64,000 bases of DNA from Acidobacteriota bacterium (GTDB lineage Bacteria; Acidobacteriota; Blastocatellia; Pyrinomonadales; Pyrinomonadaceae), in assembly GCA_003385635.1 (NCBI GenBank), contig QQUY01000001.1, positions 930,001 to 994,000 of the forward strand, given 5' to 3'. A program made the position numbers and the translations under genes. Under the pieces are notes generated by a model. It was given only the letters and a program-made list of their open reading frames with translations, did no database searches and was not told the DNA's origin. Shown in pieces: positions 40,174-49,881 of the stretch (its first letter is position 1; each line of letters begins with the position of its first letter).

Positions 40174-40923
40174 TTGAGTTTGCTTCTAGAAGGTAAGAGA
40201 GCCTTTGTTTCCGGCGGAACAAGGGGTATTGGCGCCGCGCTTTGCAAGGTATTTGCGCGCGAAGGCGCGGATGTGGCATTCAACTACAATTCGCGGGACG
40301 ACCTCGCGGAACAGGTCTCTGCGGATATCGGGAAGTACGGCGGTCGCGTCCGTTCATTCAAGGTATCCGTAACCGACCGCGTTGAGCTCAAGAAAATAGC
40401 TCGCGAACTCGTTGAAGAATGGGGCGGGATCGATATCCTGGTGAATAACGCGGCGGTAAACAAAGCTGACAACTTCGCCACCACTACCGACCGATCGTGG
40501 GACTGGGTTATCGACACGAACGTTAACAGCCTTTTCGCGGTCACCAAGCCATTCTACAAACGGATGATCCGGCAAAGAAGCGGATCGATACTGAACATAA
40601 CCTCGATCGGGGCGATATCGGCGCTCCCCACCTCGGTCCATTACGCAACCTCGAAAGCGGGGATGATCGGATTCACCAAATGCCTCAGCAGGGAAGCCGC
40701 GAACTTCGGGATCACGGTGAACGCTATTGCGGCAGGGATTTTCGATACGGATCTCGGCAACACTCTCCCCGAGAAGCTGCTAAGAGCTCACGAAAGCTGG
40801 GTATCTTTGAAGCGGCTTGGGCAACCCAGCGAACTCGCGGAGTTCGCTGCCTTTATGTGCAGCGACCGGAACTCGTATATGAATGGAGAGATCATCACGA
40901 TAGATGGCGGAGTCGTAACCTAA
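40174..40923 (+). CDS. Short-chain dehydrogenase/reductase (FabG-like)
   Basis: A 249-residue classical SDR with the NAD(P)-binding motif SGGTRGIGAA, NNAAVNKAD, and the catalytic Ser-Tyr-Lys set in LNITSIGAISALPTSVHYATSKAG, split here around residues 138-160. It resembles 3-oxoacyl-ACP reductases but is alone, so the substrate is not certain. The start is TTG at 40174 after GGAGAA, with no ATG available. A terminator follows the stop. Confidence 0.9.
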   Translation: MSLLLEGKRAFVSGGTRGIGAALCKVFAREGADVAFNYNSRDDLAEQVSADIGKYGGRVRSFKVSVTDRVELKKIARELVEEWGGIDILVNNAAVNKADNFATTTDRSWDWVIDTNVNSLFAVTKPFYKRMIRQRSGSILNITSIGAISALPTSVHYATSKAGMIGFTKCLSREAANFGITVNAIAAGIFDTDLGNTLPEKLLRAHESWVSLKRLGQPSELAEFAAFMCSDRNSYMNGEIITIDGGVVT

Positions 40924-40950
40924 AGGCAGACAGAAGTTACAGACTTCTAT

Positions 40951-40980
40951 GAAAGCCGGTGCATGTTGCGCCGGCTTTTC
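40951..40980 (+). terminator. Terminator after the SDR gene
   Basis: GAAAGCCGG and CCGGCTTTTC flank a short loop, forming a stem of nine or more pairs ending in TTTTC. It lies 28 bases after the stop. Confidence 0.75.
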
Positions 40981-41139
40981 AAACTGATCATCACGATCGA
41001 TCGGGATTGGTTCCGAACTAATGAAGATGAAAATGAAATTCAATTCTAAGATGTTGTAAATAAAGGAGTTATGTTGACTCCGTCAACCAGGTCTGCTAAT
41101 CTTCTGATTGTTTCGGAAAACCACCTGAGGGGTGATGAA

Positions 41140-41601
41140 ATGTCTAACGGTGAACTGATAGAGAACCTGAACAAAGCAATGAGCCTCGAGCTGTCGGCTG
41201 TGATCCAATACACCCAACACAGCTTCCTTATAAGTGGTACGGACCGTGAGGTTTTTAAGGACTTCTTTCGGGACATGGCCGAGGAAGCTCAGGATCACGC
41301 GGACTTTCTGGGGGACAAGATCGTCGCATTAGGCGGAGTTCCGACAGTTGAGCCTGCGATGATAAGGCAATCGGTCGAACTTAAGAAGATGCTGAGGCAG
41401 GGGCTTGAGCTCGAGAGAGCCGCGTTGGAAGCTTATATGGAGGCTTGGCGATCGTGCGGCGACAAAGATCTTCCTACCAAGTTTTGGCTGGAAGGGCATA
41501 TAGCGGACGAACAACTGCACATAGAAGAACTCGAGAGACTAACTTCCGATCGGGTTGCTGAGATCACATCGGACAAGATAGTGCTCAAAGAAGTAAGCTA
41601 G
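41140..41601 (+). CDS. Ferritin-like (bacterioferritin-type) protein
   Basis: A 153-residue four-helix ferritin-like protein. Glu and His residues typical of a di-iron site occur in SLELSAVIQYTQHS, MAEEAQDHADFLGD, LELERAALEAYMEA and IADEQLHIEELER. It probably stores or detoxifies iron, or acts against peroxide, in the cytoplasm. The ATG at 41140 is chosen because TGAGGGGTGATGAA precedes it; the frame extends to 41071 without support. A heme-ligand methionine cannot be assigned by eye. Monocistronic with a strong terminator. Confidence 0.85.
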   Translation: MSNGELIENLNKAMSLELSAVIQYTQHSFLISGTDREVFKDFFRDMAEEAQDHADFLGDKIVALGGVPTVEPAMIRQSVELKKMLRQGLELERAALEAYMEAWRSCGDKDLPTKFWLEGHIADEQLHIEELERLTSDRVAEITSDKIVLKEVS

Positions 41602-41623
41602 GAACTCCTGGAAACAGAAAAAT

Positions 41624-41660
41624 ACGGGAAGCGATGGATCGTCGCTTCCCGTTTTAGTTT
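41624..41660 (+). terminator. Terminator between convergent genes
   Basis: ACGGGAAGCGA and TCGCTTCCCGT form a perfect 11-bp stem with a 7-base loop, followed by TTTAGTTTTC. It serves the ferritin-like gene and perhaps the small minus-strand gene beyond it. Confidence 0.85.
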
Positions 41661-41679
41661 TCGGCATTGAGGAGAGCGA

Positions 41680-41949
41680 TCAGGAAACCGCAGGGAAAGC
41701 AATGACTTTCGCGGGGTCCTGATCTGCGAGAGACCTTGAACTCGAGAATCGACGCCGGGCAGCGGAAAGCGCCCGATGCAGATCTTCAACCAAATTCTCT
41801 TCCAATCTTATAGTTTTCTGGCACGTCCAGCCAAGATCTTCTTCCCACGTTGAAAGTTTAATGACCGCGTGGCCCTCCTCGACTGACACGTCGATCTTTT
41901 GGTCGTCGCCAAAAAAAGGAGCTAGCTGGTGTGCTGTTTGAGGCTGCAT
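41680..41949 (-). CDS. Small protein of unknown function, 89 residues
   Basis: An 89-residue acidic protein starting at the ATG at 41949. The middle holds VIKLSTWEEDLGWTCQKTIRL, a beta-like stretch with one Cys, followed by a helical, basic C-terminus (LHRALSAARRRFSSSRS). No signal peptide or membrane segment. Composition and a convergent terminator suggest a real gene. No family is recognised and no function is proposed. Confidence 0.6.
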   Translation of the reverse strand: MQPQTAHQLAPFFGDDQKIDVSVEEGHAVIKLSTWEEDLGWTCQKTIRLEENLVEDLHRALSAARRRFSSSRSLADQDPAKVIAFPAVS

Positions 41950-42399
41950 CGCTTAAATTCCAAGATAATGAAAGTCAATTTCAACAGGAATTATCTTCTG
42001 ATATCTTTTTCCTGTCAAGTCGAATTCTTCCCTGCTGATCTCTAAGACGCAAAAAAGCAGAGGATCCGGCCGTTATGTCAATCTGCTGATTCCGTTCTAT
42101 CGTGCACTTCCGTCAAAAATCGGGCTGCTGGAACATAACGCGCAATCGCGACAGATTTCGAACACTTGTGCTGGTTCAAGCCAGCTTTGTCAGGTGCTAG
42201 TGTCCCGAAAGTGCACGATCGAATACGATGACCGCGGACACAGATCGCCCAAGGCTCATCAATCCGCACATAGGGCCCACACTAGCGTATGGAAGCAGTT
42301 CCGGACACCTGCATATGAAAACTTGGAGGGAGAAGGACAAGTGCTGGCAAGCGTCCCATCGCCGCGATATCGTACTCGTTGTAAAGATAATGAAGTGAG
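41950..42399. other. Gap without a gene, with an inverted repeat
   Basis: No convincing gene is seen. ATCGTGCACTT at about 42099-42109 and AAGTGCACGAT at 42209-42219 form an 11-bp inverted repeat enclosing about 100 bases, and a GCTGG-ttcaag-CCAGC stem lies inside. It might be a structured RNA or the scar of a mobile element. Short frames here have no ribosome sites. Confidence 0.4.
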
Positions 42400-42582
42400 T
42401 TACGTCTGGGTCTCAAGGTCCTTAGGAATCCTGCTCTTGGGTTTCGGTCCTATCTTGGCGAGCCTTTTATGAAGCTTGTATTTCTTCAGTGCCTTGACAA
42501 CTTTCGCCTGTTTACCGCCGATTGAAAGAGCAACGCCCCGGTGCTCGCTTACGGAAATCGAGATGATAGTGTTGGGCTGATT
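42400..42582 (-). other. Startless open frame after tRNA-Thr (possible gene remnant)
   Basis: A 60-codon minus-strand frame runs from a stop just after the tRNA to TAA at 42400. It reads SEHRGVALSIGGKQAKVVKA and then a Lys-rich tail with KIGPKPKSRIPKDLE. It looks protein-like but has no ATG, GTG or TTG near its beginning. It could be the end of a gene cut by insertion at the tRNA gene, or chance. Confidence 0.3.
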
Positions 42583-42586
42583 TTAA

Positions 42587-42662
<76 letters not shown>

Positions 42663-42773
42663 TTGGATGTGGTTGAGAGGCAGGTTGGCAAGGAAAAAGA
42701 CTACAAAAACGACCGCCGAACTTCAAGACGGGAAACGGCGCCACGAGAGATCGTTAAACAAAGCAAAAAATCA

Positions 42774-42803
42774 TTGACGAATGTTGTTGCGAGACGTTAG
42801 GAT
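42774..42803 (+). promoter_or_regulatory. Sigma-70-like promoter of the exported-protein gene
   Basis: TTGACG at 42774-42779 and TAGGAT at 42798-42803, 18 bases apart, lie about 110 bases above the GTG start at 42914. The match is moderate. Confidence 0.4.
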
Positions 42804-42913
42804 AGGAATAGCCGTTTCTGCGGCCATTCCTTTTGTCCTACCGTAATGCCGGTCGGCAGCTTCCTCAAACACGGGCAGGGATCCCAAGAGTTCAAGAAGA
42901 TAAGGAGAATCTC

Positions 42914-43915
42914 GTGAGAATTCATACTATCGCCAAAAGTTCTATCTATGCGCTTGCGGTCGCACTGATTTCGTCAACCGCGATCACAGCTCAACAAGCT
43001 GATCTAAACAAGAAGATCGATACTGCCACAATGGTCCTGCCTGCAAAGAGTATGCAGCGCGAGATGACCGTCGTGGGTGACAGCGAGCTTTATTGCGCAG
43101 GTTTCGTGCAAAGCAGCCCGATGTCGACGAGCACGGAAATAGTCGGAGCGGAGAACGAAAAGGACCAGCACGTCTACTTCCAGGGCGACTACCTGTACAT
43201 CAATGCAGGATCCGCAAACGGAGTAAACGAAGGTGATATGTACTCAGTGGTGCGACCCCGCGGGGACGTCAACACCGACTGGACCAACAAGAACGATCTC
43301 GGGTTCTTTGTTCAGGAAGTGGGTGCGGTCGAAGTTCACAGAGTCATGAGCGATGTCTCCGTCGTAAAAGTAAAGACCTCCTGCTCGTCTTTGCTTCTTG
43401 GCGATCTGCTTCAGCCAATCCCTTCGCGTAAAAGCCCCATGTTCGAATACAGGGGCGCCTTCGACAGATTCTCTTCACCCTCCGGAAAAGCTTCGGGATG
43501 GATCTTTATGGCTCGCGATAATGCTGAGGTGCTGGGTGTCAACCAGATCGTCTATGTCGACCTCGGAGCCGAGGATGGCGTAAGCGTCGGAGATGTCCTG
43601 ACCGTATTCAGGCCCCTTGGCACAGGTAATGTCTTCCCGGATGTAAAAAAGGAAACACTGGACAACAAGGAAGATGGTTACGAAAGTAACCGATACGAAG
43701 GCGGACATTTCTCGAATCAGGCAGCCCGCAAGAAAGGTTCGGAGGGCAATGGCGCCGTTGTTACCACAGAGAACGCGAAATCAAGGCGACCCTCGACTCT
43801 GAGAAGAGTGGTGGGCGAGGTCATGATCCTCAACGTCAAGGAAAGGACGTCGACCGCCATCGTTCTCAGAAACTCGTCCGAGATCCACACTGGCGATCGT
43901 GTCGAGGTGAAATAG
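42914..43915 (+). CDS. Exported protein with two SH3-like repeats, function unknown
   Basis: A 333-residue protein starting at GTG 42914, with TAAGGAGAA six bases before it; the ATG at 42833 lacks support. The signal peptide ends near residue 27 (SSTAITAQQ). Two similar segments, LYINAGSANGVNEGDMYSVV and VYVDLGAEDGVSVGDVLTVF, followed by RP, resemble the small beta-barrel repeats seen in FlgT-like and LysM-adjacent periplasmic proteins. A third, weaker copy ends in SEIHTGDRVEVK. It probably lies in the periplasm or outer membrane. It is convergent with pgsA, only 3 bases apart. No precise function is proposed. Confidence 0.75.
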   Translation: MRIHTIAKSSIYALAVALISSTAITAQQADLNKKIDTATMVLPAKSMQREMTVVGDSELYCAGFVQSSPMSTSTEIVGAENEKDQHVYFQGDYLYINAGSANGVNEGDMYSVVRPRGDVNTDWTNKNDLGFFVQEVGAVEVHRVMSDVSVVKVKTSCSSLLLGDLLQPIPSRKSPMFEYRGAFDRFSSPSGKASGWIFMARDNAEVLGVNQIVYVDLGAEDGVSVGDVLTVFRPLGTGNVFPDVKKETLDNKEDGYESNRYEGGHFSNQAARKKGSEGNGAVVTTENAKSRRPSTLRRVVGEVMILNVKERTSTAIVLRNSSEIHTGDRVEVK

Positions 43916-43918
43916 TAA

Positions 43919-44632
43919 CTAACCGGACACACTTACTTCACTGGAAGCGGCCTCAGCGGCCGCTTTTTTCTTGCTCTCAAGGTAAAAAAAGCGGAAGTAA
44001 CCGTACATCGACCAGCAGGCTGTGAGCACCGCAAGCCAAAGCGAGGCGCGCCCCACCAGGTAACCGAAGACCTTCCAGTCATTGGTTGTGAGCGACAGCG
44101 TCGTCAGGTTCTGGAACGCGGTCTGAACTTCGGCGACCTGCCAGAAGGCAGCGGGTAACTGCCAACCGAAATTCGAGACGGGCGGAGGAGAATTTGCAGC
44201 GGCCACAAGAAGTGCGACGATCGCGATGCACTGGAGCCACATCTTCACCTTTCCAACCGCCTGGGCGGAGATCACGATGCCTTCTGTCGCCGCGACCGAT
44301 CTAAGCCCGGTAACGACGAACTCTCGGCCGAGAATGATCACCACAGCCCACGCCGGAGCCAGGTGCTTTTCTACAAGAACTATCAAGACTGCCGAGACAA
44401 GAAGCTTGTCGGCGATGGGGTCAAGAAGTGCTCCAAACTTGGAAACCTGTTGGCGTTTTCGCGCAAGATGACCATCAAGTATGTCTGTGATCGTCGCAAC
44501 TAGAAATATCGCGATGGCAAGTGCGTAACTCTGGATCCCGAACCAGCTCTCCGCCAAGGGCGTGAGCAGAACCACGACCAGGATCGGTACGAGGAAAATC
44601 CGGAGAAGAGTCAGATAATTCGGTAAGTTCAC
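43919..44632 (-). CDS. pgsA: CDP-diacylglycerol-glycerol-3-phosphate 3-phosphatidyltransferase
   Basis: A 237-residue integral membrane enzyme of phosphatidylglycerol synthesis. The CDP-alcohol phosphotransferase motif D-G-x2-A-R-x8-G-x3-D-x3-D is intact in ILDGHLARKRQQVSK and FGALLDPIAD. About five to six membrane helices are present. Compared with typical PgsA it has an inserted segment near residues 150-190 (between about AANSPPPV and TTNDWKVF). The start is GTG at 44632. A minus-strand terminator lies at 44713-44744 above the gene and belongs to the DUF1501 gene. Confidence 0.92.
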   Translation of the reverse strand: MNLPNYLTLLRIFLVPILVVVLLTPLAESWFGIQSYALAIAIFLVATITDILDGHLARKRQQVSKFGALLDPIADKLLVSAVLIVLVEKHLAPAWAVVIILGREFVVTGLRSVAATEGIVISAQAVGKVKMWLQCIAIVALLVAAANSPPPVSNFGWQLPAAFWQVAEVQTAFQNLTTLSLTTNDWKVFGYLVGRASLWLAVLTACWSMYGYFRFFYLESKKKAAAEAASSEVSVSG

Positions 44633-44712
44633 GTTATGAGTTGATCTGTTCTCAGATGGTTAGCAGTTTAGGTTTCAGCGTCGAAGAGTGTCAAGAATGC
44701 TTGCAGAACAGA

Positions 44713-44744
44713 AAAAGGCGGCCCGAGAAAACGGGCCGCCTTTT
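44713..44744 (-). terminator. Terminator of the DUF1800-DUF1501 operon
   Basis: AAAAGGCGGCCCG-agaaaa-CGGGCCGCCTTTT is a perfect 13-bp stem. On the minus strand it ends in TTTTTCTG. It lies 21 bases below the DUF1501 stop. Confidence 0.9.
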
Positions 44745-44764
44745 CCAGAACCGGGGCTTGCCGA

Positions 44765-46246
44765 TCACAGCATAAAGCCCAGATCAGTAGAACTAAAGCT
44801 CCCTATGTTCGGGAACACGACCGGGAGATCCTGCTCTTCTAGCCCGTACCAGCGAGCGAGGGTTGCCGCATACTGCTCGACCGAAGCGGTCGGGATCCAG
44901 CGTCCTCTAGCGTTCGCCGAATTGTTCGTTGCGTCGTCAGGACCATCGATCGTGAGATTCGGAAAAGGCGTGCCGTTCGACGTGTTGATCCCGTAAAAAT
45001 CACCACCGTCCACTGCGTCACCGAGAACAAAAAGGTGATTCGACCAACCGTGGTCACTTCCTACCGATCCTCCGGCGCCGGCGGGATTCATCGTCCTGCC
45101 AAAGTCCGTCATCATGAATGTCGTGACGTCAGAACTTCGCCCCTGAACGACCATCTCGTCATAGAATGCCCGGACCGCCTGGCTGACCTCGCCAAGGTTA
45201 TTAGCCTGACCGCCAACCTGGTTATTATGTGTATCGAACCCGCCACGCTCAACGTAGAAGATCTGTCGGTCGACATTTAGATCAGGTTGTTTTTTGATGA
45301 TCCGTGCAACCTGCTTTAGCTGCCTGCCGATCGCGGTATTAGGAAAGGTCACCGTTACTTCTTGATAACTGGCCAGCGCATCGTTCGCTTCAAGCGCTGA
45401 ATCAGTAATTGCGGAGGCCGCCTCTACATAATTGTTTTCGCGGTCAATTGCCCGGATTTCGTTGAACGCCTGAAGCCGCGCCTGCGAAATAGGATCATCC
45501 TCAAATCCGATCGGGTTCAAGACCTCGTTCAGAGGCGTATTTGAATCTGCTATCGCCAGTGCCTGAGTCGATTGCCCGGAGGTGAACAATTGTGATCCGT
45601 CGATCGAAGTTATCATCGGGACCAGTCCGTTCGGATTGCTCCCGGAGGTCATTTCATCGGAAACGCGCCCGCCCCAGCCCGTAAAGGAAAAAGTGTCTGA
45701 TCTTCCCGCCTGAAACTGATAGACCTGATCCAGGTGAGAAAAGAGCTGGTAAGGCTTGGATACCGAATTGTTTTGATACTGGGCTTTGGTCATCGGGCTC
45801 ACGAGTGTGCCGATGTTCGTTGCAAACGCAAGCTTGCCCTGTCCCCAAAGCTCGTGCAGACCGTTGTTGCCTCCTACCACGGGACCCATTGAGGGATGGA
45901 GGCCATAGCTAAGGCCGCCCATCCTGGGCACTGATATCGGGAGCAGCTGACCCTGCGGGATCGCGAGGCCTTGCGGAGACCGCGCGGCTGAATAAACTGA
46001 ATAGTTGCTGATCGAGCCGCTGTTGTGGTTCGGAACGATCATATTGTTGCCGTCGTTCCCGCCTCCCAGGAAGACGCAGACAAGCGCCTTGTATCCGGTC
46101 CCGAGCGAGCCGCTCTTCCTGCGCCGGTCATCAACTTTTTGGGCAAGCGCATTTATGAGGCCGAAATGATGGACCTGGGTCGCCAGTGTCGCCATTCCCA
46201 GCGCGCATCCGGCTTGCTTGATAAATCGCCTTCGTGATTTTTTCAT
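44765..46246 (-). CDS. DUF1501 family protein, Tat-exported
   Basis: A 493-residue protein with a twin-arginine signal (KKSRRRFIKQAGCALGMATL). It belongs to the DUF1501 family, related to alkaline-phosphatase/sulfatase-fold proteins: motifs include FLGGGNDGNNMIVP, FFVERGGFDTHNNQ-like YVERGGFDTHNNQVGG, and MMTDFGRTMNPAGAGG then SDHGWSNHLFVLGD. These are likely metal-binding residues. The reaction is not known. It is the partner of DUF1800, encoded 5 bases upstream, and the pair recurs in Acidobacteria, Planctomycetes and Proteobacteria. Confidence 0.92.
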   Translation of the reverse strand: MKKSRRRFIKQAGCALGMATLATQVHHFGLINALAQKVDDRRRKSGSLGTGYKALVCVFLGGGNDGNNMIVPNHNSGSISNYSVYSAARSPQGLAIPQGQLLPISVPRMGGLSYGLHPSMGPVVGGNNGLHELWGQGKLAFATNIGTLVSPMTKAQYQNNSVSKPYQLFSHLDQVYQFQAGRSDTFSFTGWGGRVSDEMTSGSNPNGLVPMITSIDGSQLFTSGQSTQALAIADSNTPLNEVLNPIGFEDDPISQARLQAFNEIRAIDRENNYVEAASAITDSALEANDALASYQEVTVTFPNTAIGRQLKQVARIIKKQPDLNVDRQIFYVERGGFDTHNNQVGGQANNLGEVSQAVRAFYDEMVVQGRSSDVTTFMMTDFGRTMNPAGAGGSVGSDHGWSNHLFVLGDAVDGGDFYGINTSNGTPFPNLTIDGPDDATNNSANARGRWIPTASVEQYAATLARWYGLEEQDLPVVFPNIGSFSSTDLGFML

Positions 46247-46251
46247 TTCGA

Positions 46252-48423
46252 TTACCTCTGGATCTGGTACTGCGAGGAACTCGCAATCAGGAAAAGTGCA
46301 GTTCGTACCCTGAAATCGGGAGCGTCGACCGGGACAGCCAGAACTGCATTAAGAATCGAAGCGCGCATCGAAGCTGACATCGTGTCGTGCATCAATTTGT
46401 AATCCAGTTCATCCAAAAGCCTTTCCGCTGTCGGATCGGCCGCTGCGACAGCCGTCATCTCGTCGAGATCGATAGCGGTGCCCTGCGGATAGTTGGGCGG
46501 GTTCCGGTTGTCCACCTCAATCGCAGCGAACGACAGGAAAGTGCCTATATTTGTCCGCGCTATCGAGGTCCCTGTGTTCATAAGTCCGAATTCAGGGGCA
46601 AGCAATGCCGTACCCGGGATCACATAGTTCGGCGGGTAGTAATTGAACACGGTTGGCGCCGCGAACGGGTTTTGGCTCATATAGGTCGAAAGCGGGGTGA
46701 TGTATCCGTCGCTCTGTCCCGAACCGTCAGCGGAGGTTACTCCAAACTGTCGGTAGACGTTTGTAAGGAGCTGAACCGGTTCCCGCAGCTTGCCGAAATT
46801 GGGGTCGGTCTTGACGTCGCCTCTGGCTTCCGGGTCGAGAAGGATCGCCCGGATCACGGCTTTCATGTCGCCGCGGACTCCGCTTCCGTTGTTATTAAAG
46901 GCGGCAGCGACTCGGCCTATATATGCGGGTGTCGGATCGCTTGTTACCAGATGCTGGATCAGAAATCTTCCAACAAAGGGACCGAGATTCGGGTGGTAGA
47001 AAATGTTGTCCAGCGCCAGGTCGATCTCCGTGTTGCCGTTCATTCCGGCGGCGATCGTCGGGTTCACCGCGTTCGGATACTGGAGAAGCGTCTTTTCGGT
47101 AACATCGTGATTGTTTTGATTGAGGACCAGCGGGTCCTTGAAATTCACTGCTCCGAGAGTCGAGTTCGGACAGCCGACGTTGCAGAAAGTCCACCCGGTA
47201 AAGACCTTCGTAAAGTTATTGACCGTTTCCTGGTCGTAAGTCGGAATCGGTTCATCGTTCTCGTCCAGTTCGAGAGTCCCGTCCTGGTTCATTCTGAAGA
47301 GCCCTATGCTGAAGAGCTGTAGAATCTCCCGCGCATAATTTTCGTTTGGGCTGAACTTGGTGCTGCGCGCCATATCTAGATAATCACCCATCGCGGGATT
47401 GAGTGTCATCTCCTTCATGAGTGTCCTGTAGTTGCCAAAAGCATTGTCCGACAGGACTTTGTGGTAAGCGAACATATGGCTCGACTGTCTTACGGTCGGC
47501 GCTGAAGTCACCCACAATTGGCTCAGCGCCCACGCTACCCTGTGCCGCAGCTGAGGCTCCCCGTAAAACGCTTCCTTGAAGAACCAAGTCTGAACCGGGT
47601 ACATCGTGTAGTGCGTTCGTACGCAGAGATTGTATTCCGGAGTTCCTCGCGGTTCGGGGCAACCCGTCTGGATATTGTTCGGTTTGAGCGGGATATTCGG
47701 ATATGGATTCGAAGAAGAAGGATACGGGAGATCAAACTGCTCAGCGAGCCATGTCCTGATCCCGATCCTTCTGATCCTGTGGTCGAGAGAACGGTTTGGC
47801 CCGAATGTGGCCTGCTCAAGAAACCGTATCCGGTCTCCGGACCATCGGTATCCAACGTATTCAGGCGATGCAAGCTCTTGCACTTCTTTAGTCTCAAGTG
47901 CAGGATTCTCGGGCTTTAGCCCTCCAAAGGTGCCAAGCCCAAAAAGCAGAGAATTACTCGACAGGCCCCGCCAGGTGACGATGATCTCGACATCCCCCGT
48001 TTCAGAAGGCTGTTCCCAGAACCCGATCTCATCCCTGACTTTCACCGTGAGAGCGTAAACCGGCGTTTTTCCTGCGACTTCCTCGATTCCGATCACCGGA
48101 AATCTATAAATCCTTTTGTTCTCGTCTCGAGCATAAACACGAAACGCAGACGCCCCTTCGCCCGGCATCAGTTCAACGTTCTTTACAAACAGGCGTGCCG
48201 TATCACCTATTCGGAAGGCAGCCGATTTATCGGCGGGCATCTCAACGGTTTTCGAGCCGCCGGGTGCTGCCATCGCACGATTCACGTTGTCAAAAGCGTG
48301 TATCAGTACGGGTGAAGGGGAATTGGGATCAGGGAAGATCTGCGCGGTTGCCTGGACTACTAACAGCGACAACACTAAGAACGCCGCGCAAGTCGTAATC
48401 GGGGATCGGGTGGTACCTGACAT
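46252..48423 (-). CDS. DUF1800 family protein, exported
   Basis: A 723-residue protein starting at the ATG at 48421-48423 after GGAGGG, with a signal peptide (about residues 8-28). A Ig-like beta region (about 50-180) precedes the DUF1800 helical domain, with FLEQATFGPNRSLDHRI, YKLMHDTMSASMR, ENYAREILQLFSIG, and HVFTGW-type FTKVFTGWTF motifs. Function is unknown; the paired DUF1501 protein follows 5 bases later. Both are exported and may form a complex. Two upstream in-frame codons extend the frame to 48501 without support. Confidence 0.92.
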   Translation of the reverse strand: MSGTTRSPITTCAAFLVLSLLVVQATAQIFPDPNSPSPVLIHAFDNVNRAMAAPGGSKTVEMPADKSAAFRIGDTARLFVKNVELMPGEGASAFRVYARDENKRIYRFPVIGIEEVAGKTPVYALTVKVRDEIGFWEQPSETGDVEIIVTWRGLSSNSLLFGLGTFGGLKPENPALETKEVQELASPEYVGYRWSGDRIRFLEQATFGPNRSLDHRIRRIGIRTWLAEQFDLPYPSSSNPYPNIPLKPNNIQTGCPEPRGTPEYNLCVRTHYTMYPVQTWFFKEAFYGEPQLRHRVAWALSQLWVTSAPTVRQSSHMFAYHKVLSDNAFGNYRTLMKEMTLNPAMGDYLDMARSTKFSPNENYAREILQLFSIGLFRMNQDGTLELDENDEPIPTYDQETVNNFTKVFTGWTFCNVGCPNSTLGAVNFKDPLVLNQNNHDVTEKTLLQYPNAVNPTIAAGMNGNTEIDLALDNIFYHPNLGPFVGRFLIQHLVTSDPTPAYIGRVAAAFNNNGSGVRGDMKAVIRAILLDPEARGDVKTDPNFGKLREPVQLLTNVYRQFGVTSADGSGQSDGYITPLSTYMSQNPFAAPTVFNYYPPNYVIPGTALLAPEFGLMNTGTSIARTNIGTFLSFAAIEVDNRNPPNYPQGTAIDLDEMTAVAAADPTAERLLDELDYKLMHDTMSASMRASILNAVLAVPVDAPDFRVRTALFLIASSSQYQIQR

Positions 48424-48661
48424 CGATGAACCCTCCAGAAACGTTGAGAGGTTAAGAAGCCGGGAGAAGTGTGAATCGCATCCAAAGCGACCTTTCAACA
48501 CTGTTGTACAAGATACATTTATAGATCAGCCAGTGCAAAAACTCAACCTTTTCGTGAAAAGTTATCATGCCCAAGGCATCGATCCAACGGGGATAGGACG
48601 CCTGTTCTCGCGGGATGGCCGACAAAAAAACGAACTGAAGGTCAGCCGGCATCGAGAAGCA

Positions 48662-49873
48662 CTAGCCAAAAAAGGTACCGACGGGATGTTCGAATTCGTT
48701 CCCCATCAAGAAATGTGCAAGGTTGGGTGCTTCGTGTGATCGATCGTATCCGACAAGCTCCACGTAAGCATTTCCCAAAATCGACGATCCGTTTCTTTTC
48801 CCAGACACGCGGCAAGCGCCTTCCCAGTAAACGATCATCGTCGTGCCCCGAGTATCCAATTCCTGATCCTCCAGTACAGGAGAGACGATATAGGATATAT
48901 CCAGCGATGGAACGGTCACCTCCCATCCACTCGGATAAGTTGCGCCGGATCGTGCGGACTTCCAAAATCCGAGAGGCTTTATCCGGAAGTCCCTTTCTTC
49001 GAGAACTACATGCTCACCGTGCTCCGGAATGTAAACACCAGTCGAGTATTCCGATACGTTATCCGAACGATCGCGCAACTGGTAGGCCATCAACTCGGTC
49101 TGATCTTCCATCTGTATGGAGAACCAATCCCAGCCGCTTTGCTTATCTGTAGCAGTCCAGGTGCCAAACTCACGGTCCATCCACGCTGAGCCCCGGAAAT
49201 GCTCAATTCCTCCATCCAAAGAAATGTCGCCTTCCATCGCCATGCGAGTGTACGAAAAATAGCGCGAGGCTTCTCCCTTGTCTTTGAAAGACACTCCGTC
49301 CCTTTCGCGGCCGTTTAGTATAGGTTGTTTTACCGGATCAAGGCTGGCTTCGAACGAGACACCTCCGTTCATCGTGGCTCGGAGCACATGCTGACCGTGA
49401 GATTCGCGAACGCTCCAGTCCCCGAGCCGTAGGTAATAATGGCTCTCGCTCGCCGCGGCGGGCTTGTCGAACAGCCCGTTGCCGCTTTTTCTGTGTGAGT
49501 ACCGAAACTTACCCTCTGTCAGGTCGGTCAACGCGAAATGCGCGAAATAGATAGGATTTCCAAGGAGCCTCAGAGGTACCACGCTGAACCTGTCGAGATC
49601 TGTCCTTCGTTTGAAAAACACAAGCTCAAAACCCAACTCACGGCCGGAATCGGTTTGAAGGTGCCCAGTGTAATACCACCATTCCGTCTGGACATTTTGG
49701 TGAGCATAGAGATCCCGCGGAAGCGATACCGGATCCAGTTCAGTCCCGTCACGCAAAGTCTCGGCCCTGCCTGCTAATGCCGTGGCGAGCTGGTCAAAGT
49801 AGCTGGCTGAGATATCTTCTACGGCCGTGAGCGAACGGCTGATCGATTCTGATATGTCGAATTTGTTAGTCAA
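48662..49873 (-). CDS. CrtC/AttH-like lipocalin-fold protein
   Basis: A 403-residue protein with two lipocalin-like beta domains. The motif QTEWWYYTGHLQTDSGRELGF (read 20 residues or fewer as TEWWYYTGHL) and MDREFGTWTATDKQSGWDWF place it in the CrtC/AttH family, which includes carotenoid 1,2-hydratases and the AttH component near AttEFG ABC transporters. No signal peptide is visible and no carotenoid genes are present, so a hydratase role is not supported by context. The start is TTG at 49873 preceded by GGGGG, which lies in a hairpin arm. Single gene. Confidence 0.85.
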   Translation of the reverse strand: MTNKFDISESISRSLTAVEDISASYFDQLATALAGRAETLRDGTELDPVSLPRDLYAHQNVQTEWWYYTGHLQTDSGRELGFELVFFKRRTDLDRFSVVPLRLLGNPIYFAHFALTDLTEGKFRYSHRKSGNGLFDKPAAASESHYYLRLGDWSVRESHGQHVLRATMNGGVSFEASLDPVKQPILNGRERDGVSFKDKGEASRYFSYTRMAMEGDISLDGGIEHFRGSAWMDREFGTWTATDKQSGWDWFSIQMEDQTELMAYQLRDRSDNVSEYSTGVYIPEHGEHVVLEERDFRIKPLGFWKSARSGATYPSGWEVTVPSLDISYIVSPVLEDQELDTRGTTMIVYWEGACRVSGKRNGSSILGNAYVELVGYDRSHEAPNLAHFLMGNEFEHPVGTFFG

Positions 49874-49881
49874 AGCAAAAC

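Noticed and set aside
48662..49873. Carotenoid 1,2-hydratase (crtC) naming
   Set aside because: No carotenoid genes and a different context; only family-level CrtC/AttH similarity is supported.
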